Shown here one piece after another: positions 28,401-36,312 of a DNA stretch of 64,000 nucleotides. The DNA is taken from NCBI GenBank assembly GCA_016699575.1, contig CP064979.1, forward strand, positions 3,844,001 to 3,908,000, in the 5' to 3' direction. The position numbers and the translations under genes are program-made. Source of the stretch: Flavobacteriales bacterium (GTDB lineage: Bacteria; Bacteroidota; Bacteroidia; Flavobacteriales_F; PHOS-HE28). The notes beneath the pieces are model-generated. The model saw only the letters and a list, made by a program, of their open reading frames with translations, was not told the DNA's origin and searched no databases. Positions within the stretch are counted from its first letter, which is position 1. The number at the start of each line of letters is the position of its first letter.

Positions 28401-30231
28401 CGTTCATGTAGATGAAGCCGCTGCTGAAAAGAGGCATGGAACTGCCGGTGACCTCGATGCTGAGACAACCATCGGGCACGCAGTCTTCCCAAACACCGGC
28501 TGGAATACCGTACTCGGCGTTGAACACAACCGGAACGGACCCGCTGAAGAGTATTGCGCTGTTGGAGGTAACCGTGATCTGCGCATTGCCCTCGGTCTCC
28601 AGATCCGCAGGTGCGAGCAGCAAGCGCACCGTAGCTCCGCTACAGCAGGTGCCATCGTTGCAGTTTGCTAGCGGGTTGAAGTTGCCCGAACCCGGAACCG
28701 TGCAGCCGTTCACCACATTGCCAAGACTGACCGTAATGATGCCTCCGACGCTGTTGCCCGTAGCCAACACGCCGTTCACATCCTCCACCATGTAGTCGGC
28801 TTCCATCGGCAGCCCGTCCGAACCGTTCAGGTTGATGGCGTAGCAGCCGTTCTCCAAGCAGGCTTCGATCGTGTTGCCACCACCTGTCGCCACTTCAACA
28901 AGGTTCCAGTCGGTGACCGCGTAGGTCGTCACCGGATCGCCGATGGTCGTGAGGGTGATGGTGTACTCAGTGCAGGTAGGCACGCAAACGGACATCAGCG
29001 CTTGGTAAGCCGCGTGCACGTTCAGTTTACCGCCAGTGATGGTCAGCGCGCTGCCTCCCGGGAAGGGCGTGGTATTGTTGAGGATGGCATCCTTTACCAG
29101 TTGCCGCGCAGCAACAGGATCGTTCATCACCAGTTGCGCGAACGATGGGCATGGCACGGAGTAGAGCAGTGCCACAGCCCCGGCCACGGTCGGGATCGCG
29201 AAGGAGTTGCCGTTGACCATAGCGTAGTTGCCGCCAACCGTGGCCACGGGAATGTTGATGCCCGGAGCGAGCAGGTGAACGCTGTTGTTACCCGTTGCGA
29301 ACGGCACTTCGTTCAAAGGGCCATAGCTCGTGACCACAAGGTGCTCAGCCAATGCGCAGTTGGAGGGAAAGTCGAACTCCACGTCCAGGTCCTGGGTTTC
29401 GTTCGGGCCGGCGGTCACGAGGATGATCCCTGCCGCTGTCATGTCCGTGAACAAGGGGGCCATGAAGCCGTTGCAAGCGGCATCGGGTATTCCCCAAGAA
29501 GCGGTGATGGAGACCACCATCAAGCCGTTCGCACCGTTGCTCGCGTTGAACTGCTCACGAACGAACGTTGCGGCCTCGAACTGCTCAATGACGTCGGAGA
29601 GGTCGTTGGTCTCGCCGCTGGAGAAGATCTCCACGTCCCAGTTCACGCCCGCGATGCCGATGCTGTTGTTGCCTACTGCGCCCATTACGCTCGCCACTTC
29701 GGTACCGTGGTCCTCACCACCGCCTTGTGCAGGCGAGCCCGGCCAGATGTTCCCCGACAGGTCAGGATGGTTCGTTTGGATAGCCAGATCGGAGAGCGCT
29801 ACACCGATGCGTTGCCCATTGGCCATGGTGCCGCCCGTGGTGATGTCCCACACGGGCTCCACGTTGATGTCCTCCATGTTCCATTGCGTGCCGTACTGCG
29901 CGTCGTTCGGCTCGGCGCGGTACACGAGGCGATAGTTCAGCGAGGTGGCTTCCACCCCGGGCAAGCGCGCGATGCGCTTCTCCAGTTCGCGGTCGTCCGT
30001 GACGCCGGGAGCGAACACGAGCTTGTGATAGCCCGAACCGCGGCCACTAGGCGAGAGGCTCTTCACAGCCGCCTCGCTTGTCAGGCTCAGCGATAAGTCG
30101 CGTTGTACGTCGGCGATGCTCGTTCCCTTATTCAGCCTTACGAGCACCTCGCCTGGCACCCAGGCTTGCTGCGCGAACGAGGCGATGGAAACAACGATGG
30201 AAAGGAGCAGAAGGATGGGTTTCCGGAGCAT
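22483..30231 (-). CDS. Giant subtilisin-like surface protein with MopE-type metal-binding repeats
   Basis: 2582 residues. Signal peptide, then a peptidase S8 domain with Asp about 147 (ALSDLAIQTNHPDL), His about 174 (DHGTEVASVMG) and Ser about 342 (NGNSFAIPTVAG). From about residue 635 to 2330 run some 15 copies of the MopE-type motif (CDGLDNDCDGEVDED class), each followed by an Asp-rich DADGDGFG calcium-like loop. Inserted are a Notch/LNR-like segment (about 850-910), a redoxin domain (about 1017-1197) and three cysteine-rich modules (about 1424, 1741, 2057). The end has two dockerin-like repeats (KYTGLSNDRDPILIDIGG, KYTGAANDRDPILITVGG) finishing in QLP, a form seen in T9SS cargo. Likely an exported, metal-rich surface or matrix protein; protease activity is plausible. 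Confidence 0.9.
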   Translation of the reverse strand: MLRKPILLLLSIVVSIASFAQQAWVPGEVLVRLNKGTSIADVQRDLSLSLTSEAAVKSLSPSGRGSGYHKLVFAPGVTDDRELEKRIARLPGVEATSLNYRLVYRAEPNDAQYGTQWNMEDINVEPVWDITTGGTMANGQRIGVALSDLAIQTNHPDLSGNIWPGSPAQGGGEDHGTEVASVMGAVGNNSIGIAGVNWDVEIFSSGETNDLSDVIEQFEAATFVREQFNASNGANGLMVVSITASWGIPDAACNGFMAPLFTDMTAAGIILVTAGPNETQDLDVEFDFPSNCALAEHLVVTSYGPLNEVPFATGNNSVHLLAPGINIPVATVGGNYAMVNGNSFAIPTVAGAVALLYSVPCPSFAQLVMNDPVAARQLVKDAILNNTTPFPGGSALTITGGKLNVHAAYQALMSVCVPTCTEYTITLTTIGDPVTTYAVTDWNLVEVATGGGNTIEACLENGCYAINLNGSDGLPMEADYMVEDVNGVLATGNSVGGIITVSLGNVVNGCTVPGSGNFNPLANCNDGTCCSGATVRLLLAPADLETEGNAQITVTSNSAILFSGSVPVVFNAEYGIPAGVWEDCVPDGCLSIEVTGSSMPLFSSGFIYMNGTTGNPIEFQTSAGYSGAIGGSATETCDGLDNDCDGEVDEDFIWFTDADGDGWGVIGTGAVMCSPPSSGFSQLEGDCDDANAGISPDAPDLCSAPDGIDNNCDGNVDEGGLQVWYEDLDQDGFGTSEVFACEQSPTVTDQPGDCDDANLNVFPGAPELCDGLDNNCNGEVDEGFTWYTDADGDGFGDDASAQFSCTPIPGAVQIGGDCDDVDANIAAPGQACDDGDPATSNDVLTASCICLGNSGNCPPGEVEDCNGNCAPIDWVGDGTCDDGSFEWEGNVIFFNCAEYNFDGGDCANCVAEVCDGMDNDCDGQVDENYIWYVDADGDGYGQPATEAIVCTDPGPGFTQSGGDCDDTNAAVFPSAMEVCDGLDNNCDGITDGTTEDFQTGCTDPMACNYDAGAVCGGGTCVQGSTSIGDEVYATDFTATDVNGNPVNLFALLAQGKSVVLDFFTTWCTPSNQMNSAGFLQDWYAHMGPDGLDHIRMVSIEIEDTATVTGSLAPFLADATWPFIADGGNAIMQQYAALDLYNGFVPTLVMICPDRSARRIYALPDQLPYTGFFNYDPTAALELLNEKCGCRGTPCFTNIGCMDANACNYDPAATCPGPCVQAQEWFTDADGDGYGGASLGISCTQPANSAGIGGDCNDNDPNGQIGFDLYVLSETENDFGSAHYVITQGSNVIQGDIQLPEETQGIGMLPFCIGTSCFSITITPNDVPLYEESYITPPGNTEEPTSFSTVDGFHGSLSGSTQEVCDGIDNDCDGQVDEDLPQQFADNDGDGFGNALEPLPCDTPGVANADDCNDNDPLIGAGACGNCTAADQLWIAQNQQTIDDIISSVIFNCINSGDLEACLASALLNQTPLQNSCVTCIAQRYTCIMGTCLTACINGFGSANCQACIQANCQQAYLACTGLVDADGDGSFSLVDCDDANSAAYPGASEICDGLDNDCDGLVDENVSVTYYTDADGDGFGEDGTEFTGDCDPPTGAATAGGDCDDADNTVFPGAPELCDNIDNNCDGAVDNNAGIAYFTDADQDGFGDDATETFSCTPIPGMITQGGDCDDANLTIHPGAADPCDAIDQDCSGGPVLTTWYQDNDGDNYGTDAVFTQDCVQPVGFVPVSGDCDDTNASVFPGNGCSDCTITEQQWLSTNQQTLMDAITSCAGQCFGDPGCTEDCLLQQGLPVGALCFTCVTDMMLCTQANCFADCLSGPGLCFGCQVQAGCMGQMATCMGQSDTDGDGWWAGSDCNDANTSVYPGADELCDGLDNDCNGQVDDGISITYYTDADGDGFGVDGTGTVGDCNQPIGTATVAGDCDDADDTVFPGAPELCDNIDNNCDGEVDNEAGIAYYTDSDGDGYGDDASMTLSCTPIPNTITIGGDCNDGDAAINPGAADPCDSIDQDCSGGPVITTWYQDLDNDDYGNTNVTINDCVQPVGYVSSNGDCDDTNANVFPGNGCGNCTPPEQQWLAENQVEFQEAMHQCLFQCLFDGPDCISSCMQNAGIPIGAVCLTCVEDFIACWQDNCLLECLNGEEACYECQLQSGCTAQLVTCLGMVDADGDGWWQGSDCNDNNPTIYPGAPESCNGLDDDCDGTVDNDAGTAYYPDVDEDGFGGDDAMVLSCTPIPGMLTVGGDCDDTDPLVNPLGTEVCNGQDDNCDGQVDDGLQSLWYFDLDGDGFGDPSTEVFTCDPPVGYILQGGDCHDGLSTVHPGAPELCDGFDNDCDGGVDNICVLVAAHLLLEGPFNLGTGLMNDGMRALGLVPTTEPYTGLGYTHTGGGGNEITTPVVLAVSGSDAIVDWVLLELRDAVDPSIIVASRSALLQRDGDVVDTDGVSAVSMFIGQGNYYVATRHRNHLGAMTLSPMFLFSGPTAVDFSQTTTATYGIEACRVNGALQLLWCGDVTFDGVVKYTGLSNDRDPILIDIGGTLPTNTISGYHDTDVNLDGTVKYTGAANDRDPILITVGGTIPTAVRVQQLP

Positions 30232-30428
30232 GGGTTTCGGCTGCTTTCAGCCGTGCGCCCAAATTCCCGGATCAACCTGATCCACAGCGCGCCAAGAGGG
30301 TCAACCTTGGTTACTAACGCCGACGTGGTCCTCGCAACTCCAGACGGCCCGAGCAGATGAACCGCGCAGGAGACCTCGACAAAGTGCGTCCTCAGAGCGG
30401 CGGCTTCGGCGCAGACGTCAAGGGGCTT

Positions 30429-30620
30429 TCAGCCCGTTTTGCCCTTCTTTTTGCGGAACACCCGGAAGAGAAAATACCCTACACCAATGAGGATCAGTAC
30501 CGCTGCCCAATTCGGAAGCAAGGACGGGCATGTCGGACACCTGTCGCGACTATAGCGTGCAAACCCCGGCAGTGCACCCAGCAGACCTACGAAGAGGAGT
30601 GTGTAGCGCAGAGCGCACAT
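30429..30620 (-). CDS. Small membrane protein, 63 residues
   Basis: N-terminal hydrophobic signal-like segment (LLFVGLLGALPGFA), a short CPTCP loop, a transmembrane helix (WAAVLILIGVGYFLF) and a basic tail RKKKGK. No family recognised. Its ATG overlaps the slipin stop (TAATG), which supports translation; it might be a small partner of the slipin. Confidence 0.55.
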   Translation of the reverse strand: MCALRYTLLFVGLLGALPGFARYSRDRCPTCPSLLPNWAAVLILIGVGYFLFRVFRKKKGKTG

Positions 30621-31618
30621 TACCTGCCCAACGCCTTGTTGGCGTCCAGCATCTCCTTGATGCCGCCCACACTGCTGAGCACGCCGGTGGCTTCGTATGG
30701 CATGTAGATCACCTTGTTGTTCTGGCCGCTGGTCATCTCCTTCAGCGTTTCCAGATACTTCATGGCGATGAGGTAGTTGGTGGGGTCGGCTTTGGCGCCT
30801 TTGATGGCCTCCGTAACCAGTCGGATGGCCTCGGCCTCACCCTGCGCACGGCGGATGCGCGATTGGGCATCGCCCTCGGCCTCAAGGATCTGGCTCTGCT
30901 TCTGGCCTTCCGCAGTGGTGATCTGCGATTGCTGGATACCCTCAGCCTGCAGCACGGCGGCGCGCTTGCTGCCCTCCGCATCAATGATCTGCGCACGGCG
31001 GTCACGCTCGGCGCGCATCTGCTTCTCCATGGCCTCGCGGATGTCGCGCGGCGGGTTGATGTCCTGCAGTTCAACGCGGTTCACCTTCACGCCCCACTTA
31101 TTGCTGGCTTCGTCCAGGATCTGGCGCAGCTTCATGTTGATGGTGTCACGGCTGGTCAAGCACTCATCAAGGTCCAGTTCGCCGATCACGTTGCGGAGCG
31201 TGGTCTGCGTCAGTTTCTCGATGGCCATGGGAAGGTTCTCGATCTCGTACATCGCCTTTACCGGGTCCATCACTTGGAAGTAGAGCAGCGCGTTGATCTC
31301 CGTCATCACGTTGTCCTTCGTGATCACGTTCTGGCGCGGGAAGTCATAAACGGTCTCACGCAGGTCGATGCGTTCCTTCTTCACGAACTGCACGTACTTG
31401 TTGCCATCGGGCAGATCACGGGTGAAGCGGAAGATGATCTCCCGCGGCTTGTCCATGATGGGGATGATGATGTTGATCCCTGCCGTAAGTGTCTTGTGGT
31501 ACTTGCCCAGGCGCTCCACCACCATGGATTCGCTCTGTTGGATGATGCGTACACCTTTGGCGATCAGGAAGAACACGAAAAGTGCTAGTACGATGAGTAC
31601 GATGTTCAAGAGGTCCAT
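30620..31618 (-). CDS. SPFH/stomatin-like membrane protein (slipin)
   Basis: 332 residues. N-terminal membrane helix (NIVLIVLALFVFFLIAKG), SPFH/band-7 domain (ESMVVERLGKYHKTL, GINIIIPIMDKPREI, RQNVITKDNVMTEINALLYF), then a long Ala/Glu-rich coiled coil (AEGIQQSQITTAEGQKQSQ). Forms oligomeric membrane scaffolds and commonly works with NfeD proteins. NfeD is encoded 33 nt upstream, so the pair is a classic slipin-NfeD unit. QmcA/HflK-like proteins are close relatives. Confidence 0.92.
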   Translation of the reverse strand: MDLLNIVLIVLALFVFFLIAKGVRIIQQSESMVVERLGKYHKTLTAGINIIIPIMDKPREIIFRFTRDLPDGNKYVQFVKKERIDLRETVYDFPRQNVITKDNVMTEINALLYFQVMDPVKAMYEIENLPMAIEKLTQTTLRNVIGELDLDECLTSRDTINMKLRQILDEASNKWGVKVNRVELQDINPPRDIREAMEKQMRAERDRRAQIIDAEGSKRAAVLQAEGIQQSQITTAEGQKQSQILEAEGDAQSRIRRAQGEAEAIRLVTEAIKGAKADPTNYLIAMKYLETLKEMTSGQNNKVIYMPYEATGVLSSVGGIKEMLDANKALGR

Positions 31619-31651
31619 GTGCAGGAATGAAGTTGGATGGTGCAGGCTGTT

Positions 31652-32086
31652 CTACTGAAGGGGTTTTACGATAAGCGTGTTGCTTTCCACGCGGACGATC
31701 TCCACGCTGTCGCCAACGCGGAAGGTGTTGTTGCCGATGGCCTCGGCACGCCAATCGTCGCCGTCAATGCTCACGCGGCCCATGTGCATGGCGTCGAAGT
31801 CCTGGGTGACTTTGGCACGTCGACCGGTCAGTGCATCGGCCCCGGTCTTCAAGTCGTTCTTCACGAAGGTTTTCAGCATGAAAGGACGCACCGTGAAAAA
31901 GGCCGCCAGCGAGAACGCGGAGAACACGAGCAGTTGAACGGTGGCCGTAGCACCAAGCCCGGCGGCCAGCGCGCTGAACATGCAACCGATGCCCAAGCAT
32001 ACGAGGAAGAACCCCGGAACGAAGATCTCCGCTATCAACAGCACCAAGGCTGCCACTGCCCACCATTCCCATTGGAAGAAACCCAT
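31652..32086 (-). CDS. NfeD-family protein, short form
   Basis: 144 residues from ATG at 32086. Two or three membrane helices (WEWWAVAALVLLIAEIFVPGFFLVCLGIG; LLVFSAFSLAAFFTV) followed by a C-terminal OB-fold domain (LTGRRAKVTQDF ... GDSVEIVRVESNTLIVKP). It lacks the N-terminal ClpP-like protease of long NfeD proteins. Pairs with the slipin gene downstream; such pairs are linked to membrane organisation and quality control. Confidence 0.88.
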   Translation of the reverse strand: MGFFQWEWWAVAALVLLIAEIFVPGFFLVCLGIGCMFSALAAGLGATATVQLLVFSAFSLAAFFTVRPFMLKTFVKNDLKTGADALTGRRAKVTQDFDAMHMGRVSIDGDDWRAEAIGNNTFRVGDSVEIVRVESNTLIVKPLQ

Positions 32087-32193
32087 TGCTGTCTGTTCTG
32101 GGGGTGAATGTAGTCGGACACCGGCGGTGCCAGCAGTCCCGGTTACATGAACGGGCCTGCACCTCCATCGGCGTCCGCGCCAAGCCCGTCGGC

Positions 32194-32201
32194 TATTTTC
32201 G
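32194..32201 (+). promoter_or_regulatory. Probable -7 element of the polysaccharide operon
   Basis: TATTTTCG ends 6 nt before the ATG at 32208, so a transcript from it would have almost no leader. Confidence 0.4.
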
Positions 32202-32207
32202 GCCGCC

Positions 32208-34004
32208 ATGATCGAGCGCCTGTCGTCCGTTCTCCGCAGTCGCCAAGGACGGGACACGGTGCTCACCTTTCTCACCGAAGGGCTGAGCATGCTGGGCATG
32301 GTCCTGGTGTTCAGGTTGGCCAAGGACGACGGCGACAGCGACTTCGACCGTTATGTGATCGTGCGCCGCACGGTCGCGTTCATCTTCCCGGTGGTGCTCA
32401 TGGGCACCATGGTGGGGCTCACCCGTTTCGTGGCCATGAAGACCGACCCCGTGGCCCAGCGGCGCTATTTGTTCGGTGCATTGTCGTGGGTGGTGCCTTT
32501 GGGGTTGCTGCTGTTGTTGTTCAGCGCTTTGTTCCCAGGGCCGCTCTCTTGGGTGTGCTTCGGCAACTACTCAGAGGCCGGGTTGATCCTGCCGAGCGCG
32601 CTGATGACCGTGGGTATCGCACTGCACGGCGTCGCCTATGGTTTCCTCCGGGGTCGAGGGCACATTGTGCAGGCCAATGCGATCCAGTTCCTGGCGTTGG
32701 CCGGTGTGCCGTGCTTGGCGTTCGTGCTGTTCCGGGATCTCGAAGCCGTATTGTGGTTCACCGGGGCACTCTGGACAGCGGTGTCGCTCATGAGCTGTGT
32801 CCCGGCATTGCTCTCGGGGGGCTTGCGCGGTGATGGCAAGGAACGGGCGGAGATCATCCGTTACGGGCTTCCGCGTGTGCCCGGGGATATTGCGTTGGGT
32901 GCGCTGCTCACTGTTCCCGTGTACGTCGTGGTCCGCACGTTCGGGCAAGCACTGGGCGCGGAGTACGCCTTCGGATGCACGCTGCTGAACCTTGCCGCAG
33001 CAGCCTTCAGCCCGGTGGCCTTGTTGCTCCTTCCAGCGATCTCGTCGCGCCTTTCAAGCGCTCAGTTCGATGGCCTGGACCAGAAGTTGGGCCGCATGCT
33101 GGTGCTGATCACAGGAGCGTCCATTGGGCTTGTGCTCTTCTTTGAACTCCTCGCCACACCCATTCTCCGCATCTACTTGGGTGATGGTGGCGGAAAACTG
33201 GTGGCGGTCTCGCGGCTGGTGTTCTTCTCCGCGCTGCCTTTCGCGTTCTTCAATGGCATGCGCAGCCTGCTCGATGCCTACTACCAGACACCGCGGAACG
33301 GTGTGAACCTGATGACCTCGCTCTTGGTTCTCCTGGTCGGCAGTTTTCTTCACTTGGCCTTTCGTACACCTTGGTTCACCATGGGCATAGTGCTCTTCGC
33401 AGCCATGCTTTGGCTCGGGTACGCAACATGGCGCGATGTGCAGCACGTGCGCAGCGAGATAGCCCGCATCGGAATGCGCGGTGCGGATGAAGTGCATGTG
33501 CTCGTGGTGATCCCGGACACGGAGAGCGGCCAGGTCTACAGCAGTTCGAAAGACCAGGCGAAGGCGTTCGTCGACCTCGGCGCACAAGTGACCATGTTCC
33601 ACCTCGAAAGCCGCACATCCCCGATGCACTTGGTGGGCAGTAGGCGGCGACTGAAGCGAATGGTCCGTGCGGCGCGGCCTGATGTTGTGCACGTGCACTA
33701 CGGATCGGTGGCTGCCCTGTGGACGGTGCTCAGCAGTTCAGTCCCCGTGGTCGTCACCTTCATGGGCGATGACCTTGATCGCCGTGGTGTGAAGGGCTTC
33801 CTAAGGCGACCCTTGGGTGCTTTGTTCTCGCAGTTGGCGGCCTTCTTCGCAGCGGGCATTGTTTGTGTGAACGAAGATGTGAAGGATCGGTTGTGGTGGC
33901 GCGCGCAGGATGCGGCAGTGGTGCCTGTGGATGGCGCAGCACCGGCGCGTCGCACACTCGACCACCTTCGATCCGTTGCCTTTCATCGCACCAGTGCCGC
34001 ATGA
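32208..34004 (+). CDS. Wzx-type flippase fused to an N-terminal glycosyltransferase half-domain
   Basis: 598 residues. Residues 1-420 are a polytopic polysaccharide flippase (oligosaccharidyl-lipid translocase; about 12 hydrophobic helices such as VLMGTMVGLTRFVAM and SALMTVGIALHGVAYGFLRGRG). From about residue 425 the chain becomes soluble and reads like the acceptor half of a GT-B/GT4 enzyme (VHVLVVIPDTESGQVYSSS, ARPDVVHVHYGSVAALW, VVVTFMGDDLDRRG, AAGIVCVNEDVKDRLW) and stops near residue 598, before the donor-binding half. The next gene is a complete GT4 (ATGA overlap). Flippase role is well supported; the fused part is probably not a complete enzyme. Confidence 0.78.
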   Translation: MIERLSSVLRSRQGRDTVLTFLTEGLSMLGMVLVFRLAKDDGDSDFDRYVIVRRTVAFIFPVVLMGTMVGLTRFVAMKTDPVAQRRYLFGALSWVVPLGLLLLLFSALFPGPLSWVCFGNYSEAGLILPSALMTVGIALHGVAYGFLRGRGHIVQANAIQFLALAGVPCLAFVLFRDLEAVLWFTGALWTAVSLMSCVPALLSGGLRGDGKERAEIIRYGLPRVPGDIALGALLTVPVYVVVRTFGQALGAEYAFGCTLLNLAAAAFSPVALLLLPAISSRLSSAQFDGLDQKLGRMLVLITGASIGLVLFFELLATPILRIYLGDGGGKLVAVSRLVFFSALPFAFFNGMRSLLDAYYQTPRNGVNLMTSLLVLLVGSFLHLAFRTPWFTMGIVLFAAMLWLGYATWRDVQHVRSEIARIGMRGADEVHVLVVIPDTESGQVYSSSKDQAKAFVDLGAQVTMFHLESRTSPMHLVGSRRRLKRMVRAARPDVVHVHYGSVAALWTVLSSSVPVVVTFMGDDLDRRGVKGFLRRPLGALFSQLAAFFAAGIVCVNEDVKDRLWWRAQDAAVVPVDGAAPARRTLDHLRSVAFHRTSAA

Positions 34005-35080
34005 GGATCGTGCTCCTCTCCGCCGCGACTTCCGTGCATACCCAGCGCTGGGCGAACGCCTACGCGGCGCGGGGTCACGAAGTCCATTTGATCGGCCAGC
34101 ATCCATCCTCAATAGGGTATCACGATGACGTAACAATGCATGATCTGCCGCATGCCGTTGGGCTGGGCTATCTGCTCAACGGCCCGCGCCTGGCGCGGCT
34201 GCTGCGCGAACTGAAGCCGGATGTCGTGAATGCGCACTACGCCACCGGTTACGGTACGCTCGCACGGTCGGTGCGAGGTGTGCCACTGGTGCTCAACGTT
34301 TGGGGCAGCGATGTCTTCGACTTTCCGGAGAAGAGCGTTCTGCACAAATGGTGGGTGCGTAGGAACCTGGTTGCTGCCACATGGGTGGTTTCGACGAGCG
34401 AGGCAATGGCGGACCGAACGCGCCAGCTGGTTCCCGGGCCGGGCCGGCTAACTGTCGTACCCTTCGGCGTTGATACACGGATCTACGCACCGTTCCTGCG
34501 GAAAGATGACGGGCCCACGCTGGTGATCGGAACGGTGAAAAGCCTGGCTCCGGTCTATGGCATCGATGTGCTCATCAAAGCGTTCGCACGGTTGGTGGAG
34601 CACTCGCCGGGTGCAGCTCTCCGACTTCGGATCGTTGGCGACGGACCTTCACGCCGGGAGCTTGAGGAACTTGCCGTGGATCAAGGGGTAGGTCGGTTGG
34701 TGGAGTTCACCGGTGCCGTTCCGCATTCCCAGGTCCTTGCGGAACTGCAGCGCATGGATGTGTTCTGTGCGCTGAGCAGACAGGAGAGTTTCGGCGTGGC
34801 CGTTATCGAAGCATCGGCTTGTGCATTGCCGGTGATAGTGAGCGATGCAGGCGGATTGCCCGAGGTGGTGAAAGATGGCGTGACCGGAATGGTGGTGCCG
34901 CGCAATGATCACGAGGCAGCGGCGAAAGCAATGGCCCAACTCGTGGCTTCTTCCGACCTGCGGCGACAGTGGGGGACGGCAGGGAGGGTCCACGTGCAGG
35001 CGAACTACGAATGGGCTCAAAGCGTGGACCGGATGGAATCCGTGCTTCGCGAAGCCATCAAGACTTACCGGCGAGCATGA
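34001..35080 (+). CDS. Glycosyltransferase family 4
   Basis: 359 residues, GT-B fold. MRIVLLSAATSVHTQRWANA start, acceptor-side PDVVNAHYATGYGTLA and NVWGSDVFDFPE, then donor-side VVPFGVDTRIYAP, IVGDGPSRRELEELA, and the E-x7-E signature in SRQESFGVAVIEASA. Works in the cytoplasm on the lipid-linked repeat unit. ATG at 34001 chosen because of ATGA overlap with the flippase gene. Confidence 0.9.
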   Translation: MRIVLLSAATSVHTQRWANAYAARGHEVHLIGQHPSSIGYHDDVTMHDLPHAVGLGYLLNGPRLARLLRELKPDVVNAHYATGYGTLARSVRGVPLVLNVWGSDVFDFPEKSVLHKWWVRRNLVAATWVVSTSEAMADRTRQLVPGPGRLTVVPFGVDTRIYAPFLRKDDGPTLVIGTVKSLAPVYGIDVLIKAFARLVEHSPGAALRLRIVGDGPSRRELEELAVDQGVGRLVEFTGAVPHSQVLAELQRMDVFCALSRQESFGVAVIEASACALPVIVSDAGGLPEVVKDGVTGMVVPRNDHEAAAKAMAQLVASSDLRRQWGTAGRVHVQANYEWAQSVDRMESVLREAIKTYRRA

Positions 35081-36312
35081 AGGTCCTATTCCTCACACAG
35101 TACTTCCCCCCGGAAGTCGGCGCGCCGCAGAACCGGCTCTTCGCATCGGCGTGCGCGTTGCGCAAGTCAGGGGCTGAAGTGACCGTTCTCACGGCCATGC
35201 CCAACTACCCGGAGATGCGTGTGCACGATGGGTACCGGGGCAAATGGAAGATGGAGGAGGAGCGGGACGGTCTGCGCGTGATCCGCGCGTGGATCCATGT
35301 GCCTTCCGGCCGTAGCGTCATGGCCCGTTTGCTGAATTACTTCTCGTTCGTCTTTTCATCCCTCCTCGTTGGCCTCTTCAACCTGAAGCGTAGCGATGTG
35401 CTGCTCGTGGAATCACCGCCGCTCTTTTTGGGCATCACGGCCATGCTGTTGGCGCGGGCAAAAGGGGCGAAGCTCGTCTTCAACGTGAGCGATCTATGGC
35501 CCGAAAGCGCGGTCCAGCTCGGTCTTGTCACCAACAGGACGATGATCCGCTTGAGCACGTGGCTGGAAATGAAGTGCTACCGGTCCAGTGCGCTCATCAC
35601 CGGCCAAACACAAGGCATCGTTTCGGATATCCAACGGCGGTGCCCCGGCAAGCGCGTGGTGTGGATACCGAACGGTGTGGACTTCGCGGCAATGGAGTCG
35701 TACTCGCGGGCACCTCTGGACCGGTCGCGGTTGGATGCGCTTGGCATCCGCCCAGGTGATCTCGTGTTCGCCTACGCGGGGATCATCGGGCACGCACAAG
35801 GCCTTGAGGTCATAGTGCGCGCTGCTGAGATCCTTCGCCTTGACCGCGCGCACTTTCTCCTCATCGGCGCTGGTCCGGAACTTCGCAAGTTGAAGGACAT
35901 GGCAGCTTCAATGGGCGCAGGCAATGTGCACTTCATTGACAAGATGCCGCGGCCCGAACTGATCGGTCTGCTGCGCTGCACGAGCGGTGTGGTGGTGCCG
36001 CTCCGCAAGAACGACTTGTTCAAGGGCGCCATCCCCAGCAAGATCTTCGAGGCGCTGGCGTTGGGCAAGCCTTTGTTGTTGGGTGTTGAAGGAGAAGCCA
36101 AGCAGTTGTTCATTGATGATGGTGGTGCTGGTTTGGCCTTCGTTCCGGAGGATGCAGAAAACCTGGCCATGCAAGTGCGCCGCTACGCTGTGGAGCCTCA
36201 CTTGTTGGAACAGCACGGCAGCAGCGGATCGCGGTATGCCCGGGCCCGCTTCGACCGTGAGGTCATCAGCGCACGGCTCTGGGAAGAATTGAAGGCCATC
36301 GCACGGCAATGA
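35077..36312 (+). CDS. Glycosyltransferase family 4, WbuB-like
   Basis: 411 residues. Starts MKVLFLTQYFPPEVGAPQNR, a hallmark of WbuB-type GT4 enzymes that add N-acetylfucosamine-like sugars. Contains DLWPESAVQLG, IPNGVDFAAM, YAGIIGHAQGLE, and GAIPSKIFEALALGKPLLLG in the donor site. ATGA overlaps on both ends place it firmly in the operon. The exact sugar is inference from family resemblance. Confidence 0.88.
   Translation: MKVLFLTQYFPPEVGAPQNRLFASACALRKSGAEVTVLTAMPNYPEMRVHDGYRGKWKMEEERDGLRVIRAWIHVPSGRSVMARLLNYFSFVFSSLLVGLFNLKRSDVLLVESPPLFLGITAMLLARAKGAKLVFNVSDLWPESAVQLGLVTNRTMIRLSTWLEMKCYRSSALITGQTQGIVSDIQRRCPGKRVVWIPNGVDFAAMESYSRAPLDRSRLDALGIRPGDLVFAYAGIIGHAQGLEVIVRAAEILRLDRAHFLLIGAGPELRKLKDMAASMGAGNVHFIDKMPRPELIGLLRCTSGVVVPLRKNDLFKGAIPSKIFEALALGKPLLLGVEGEAKQLFIDDGGAGLAFVPEDAENLAMQVRRYAVEPHLLEQHGSSGSRYARARFDREVISARLWEELKAIARQ

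Noticed and set aside
30232..30428. Possible regulatory RNA between the giant gene and the small membrane protein
   Set aside because: Only a short GGGCTTTCAGCCC hairpin is seen, with no conserved core or clear promoter.
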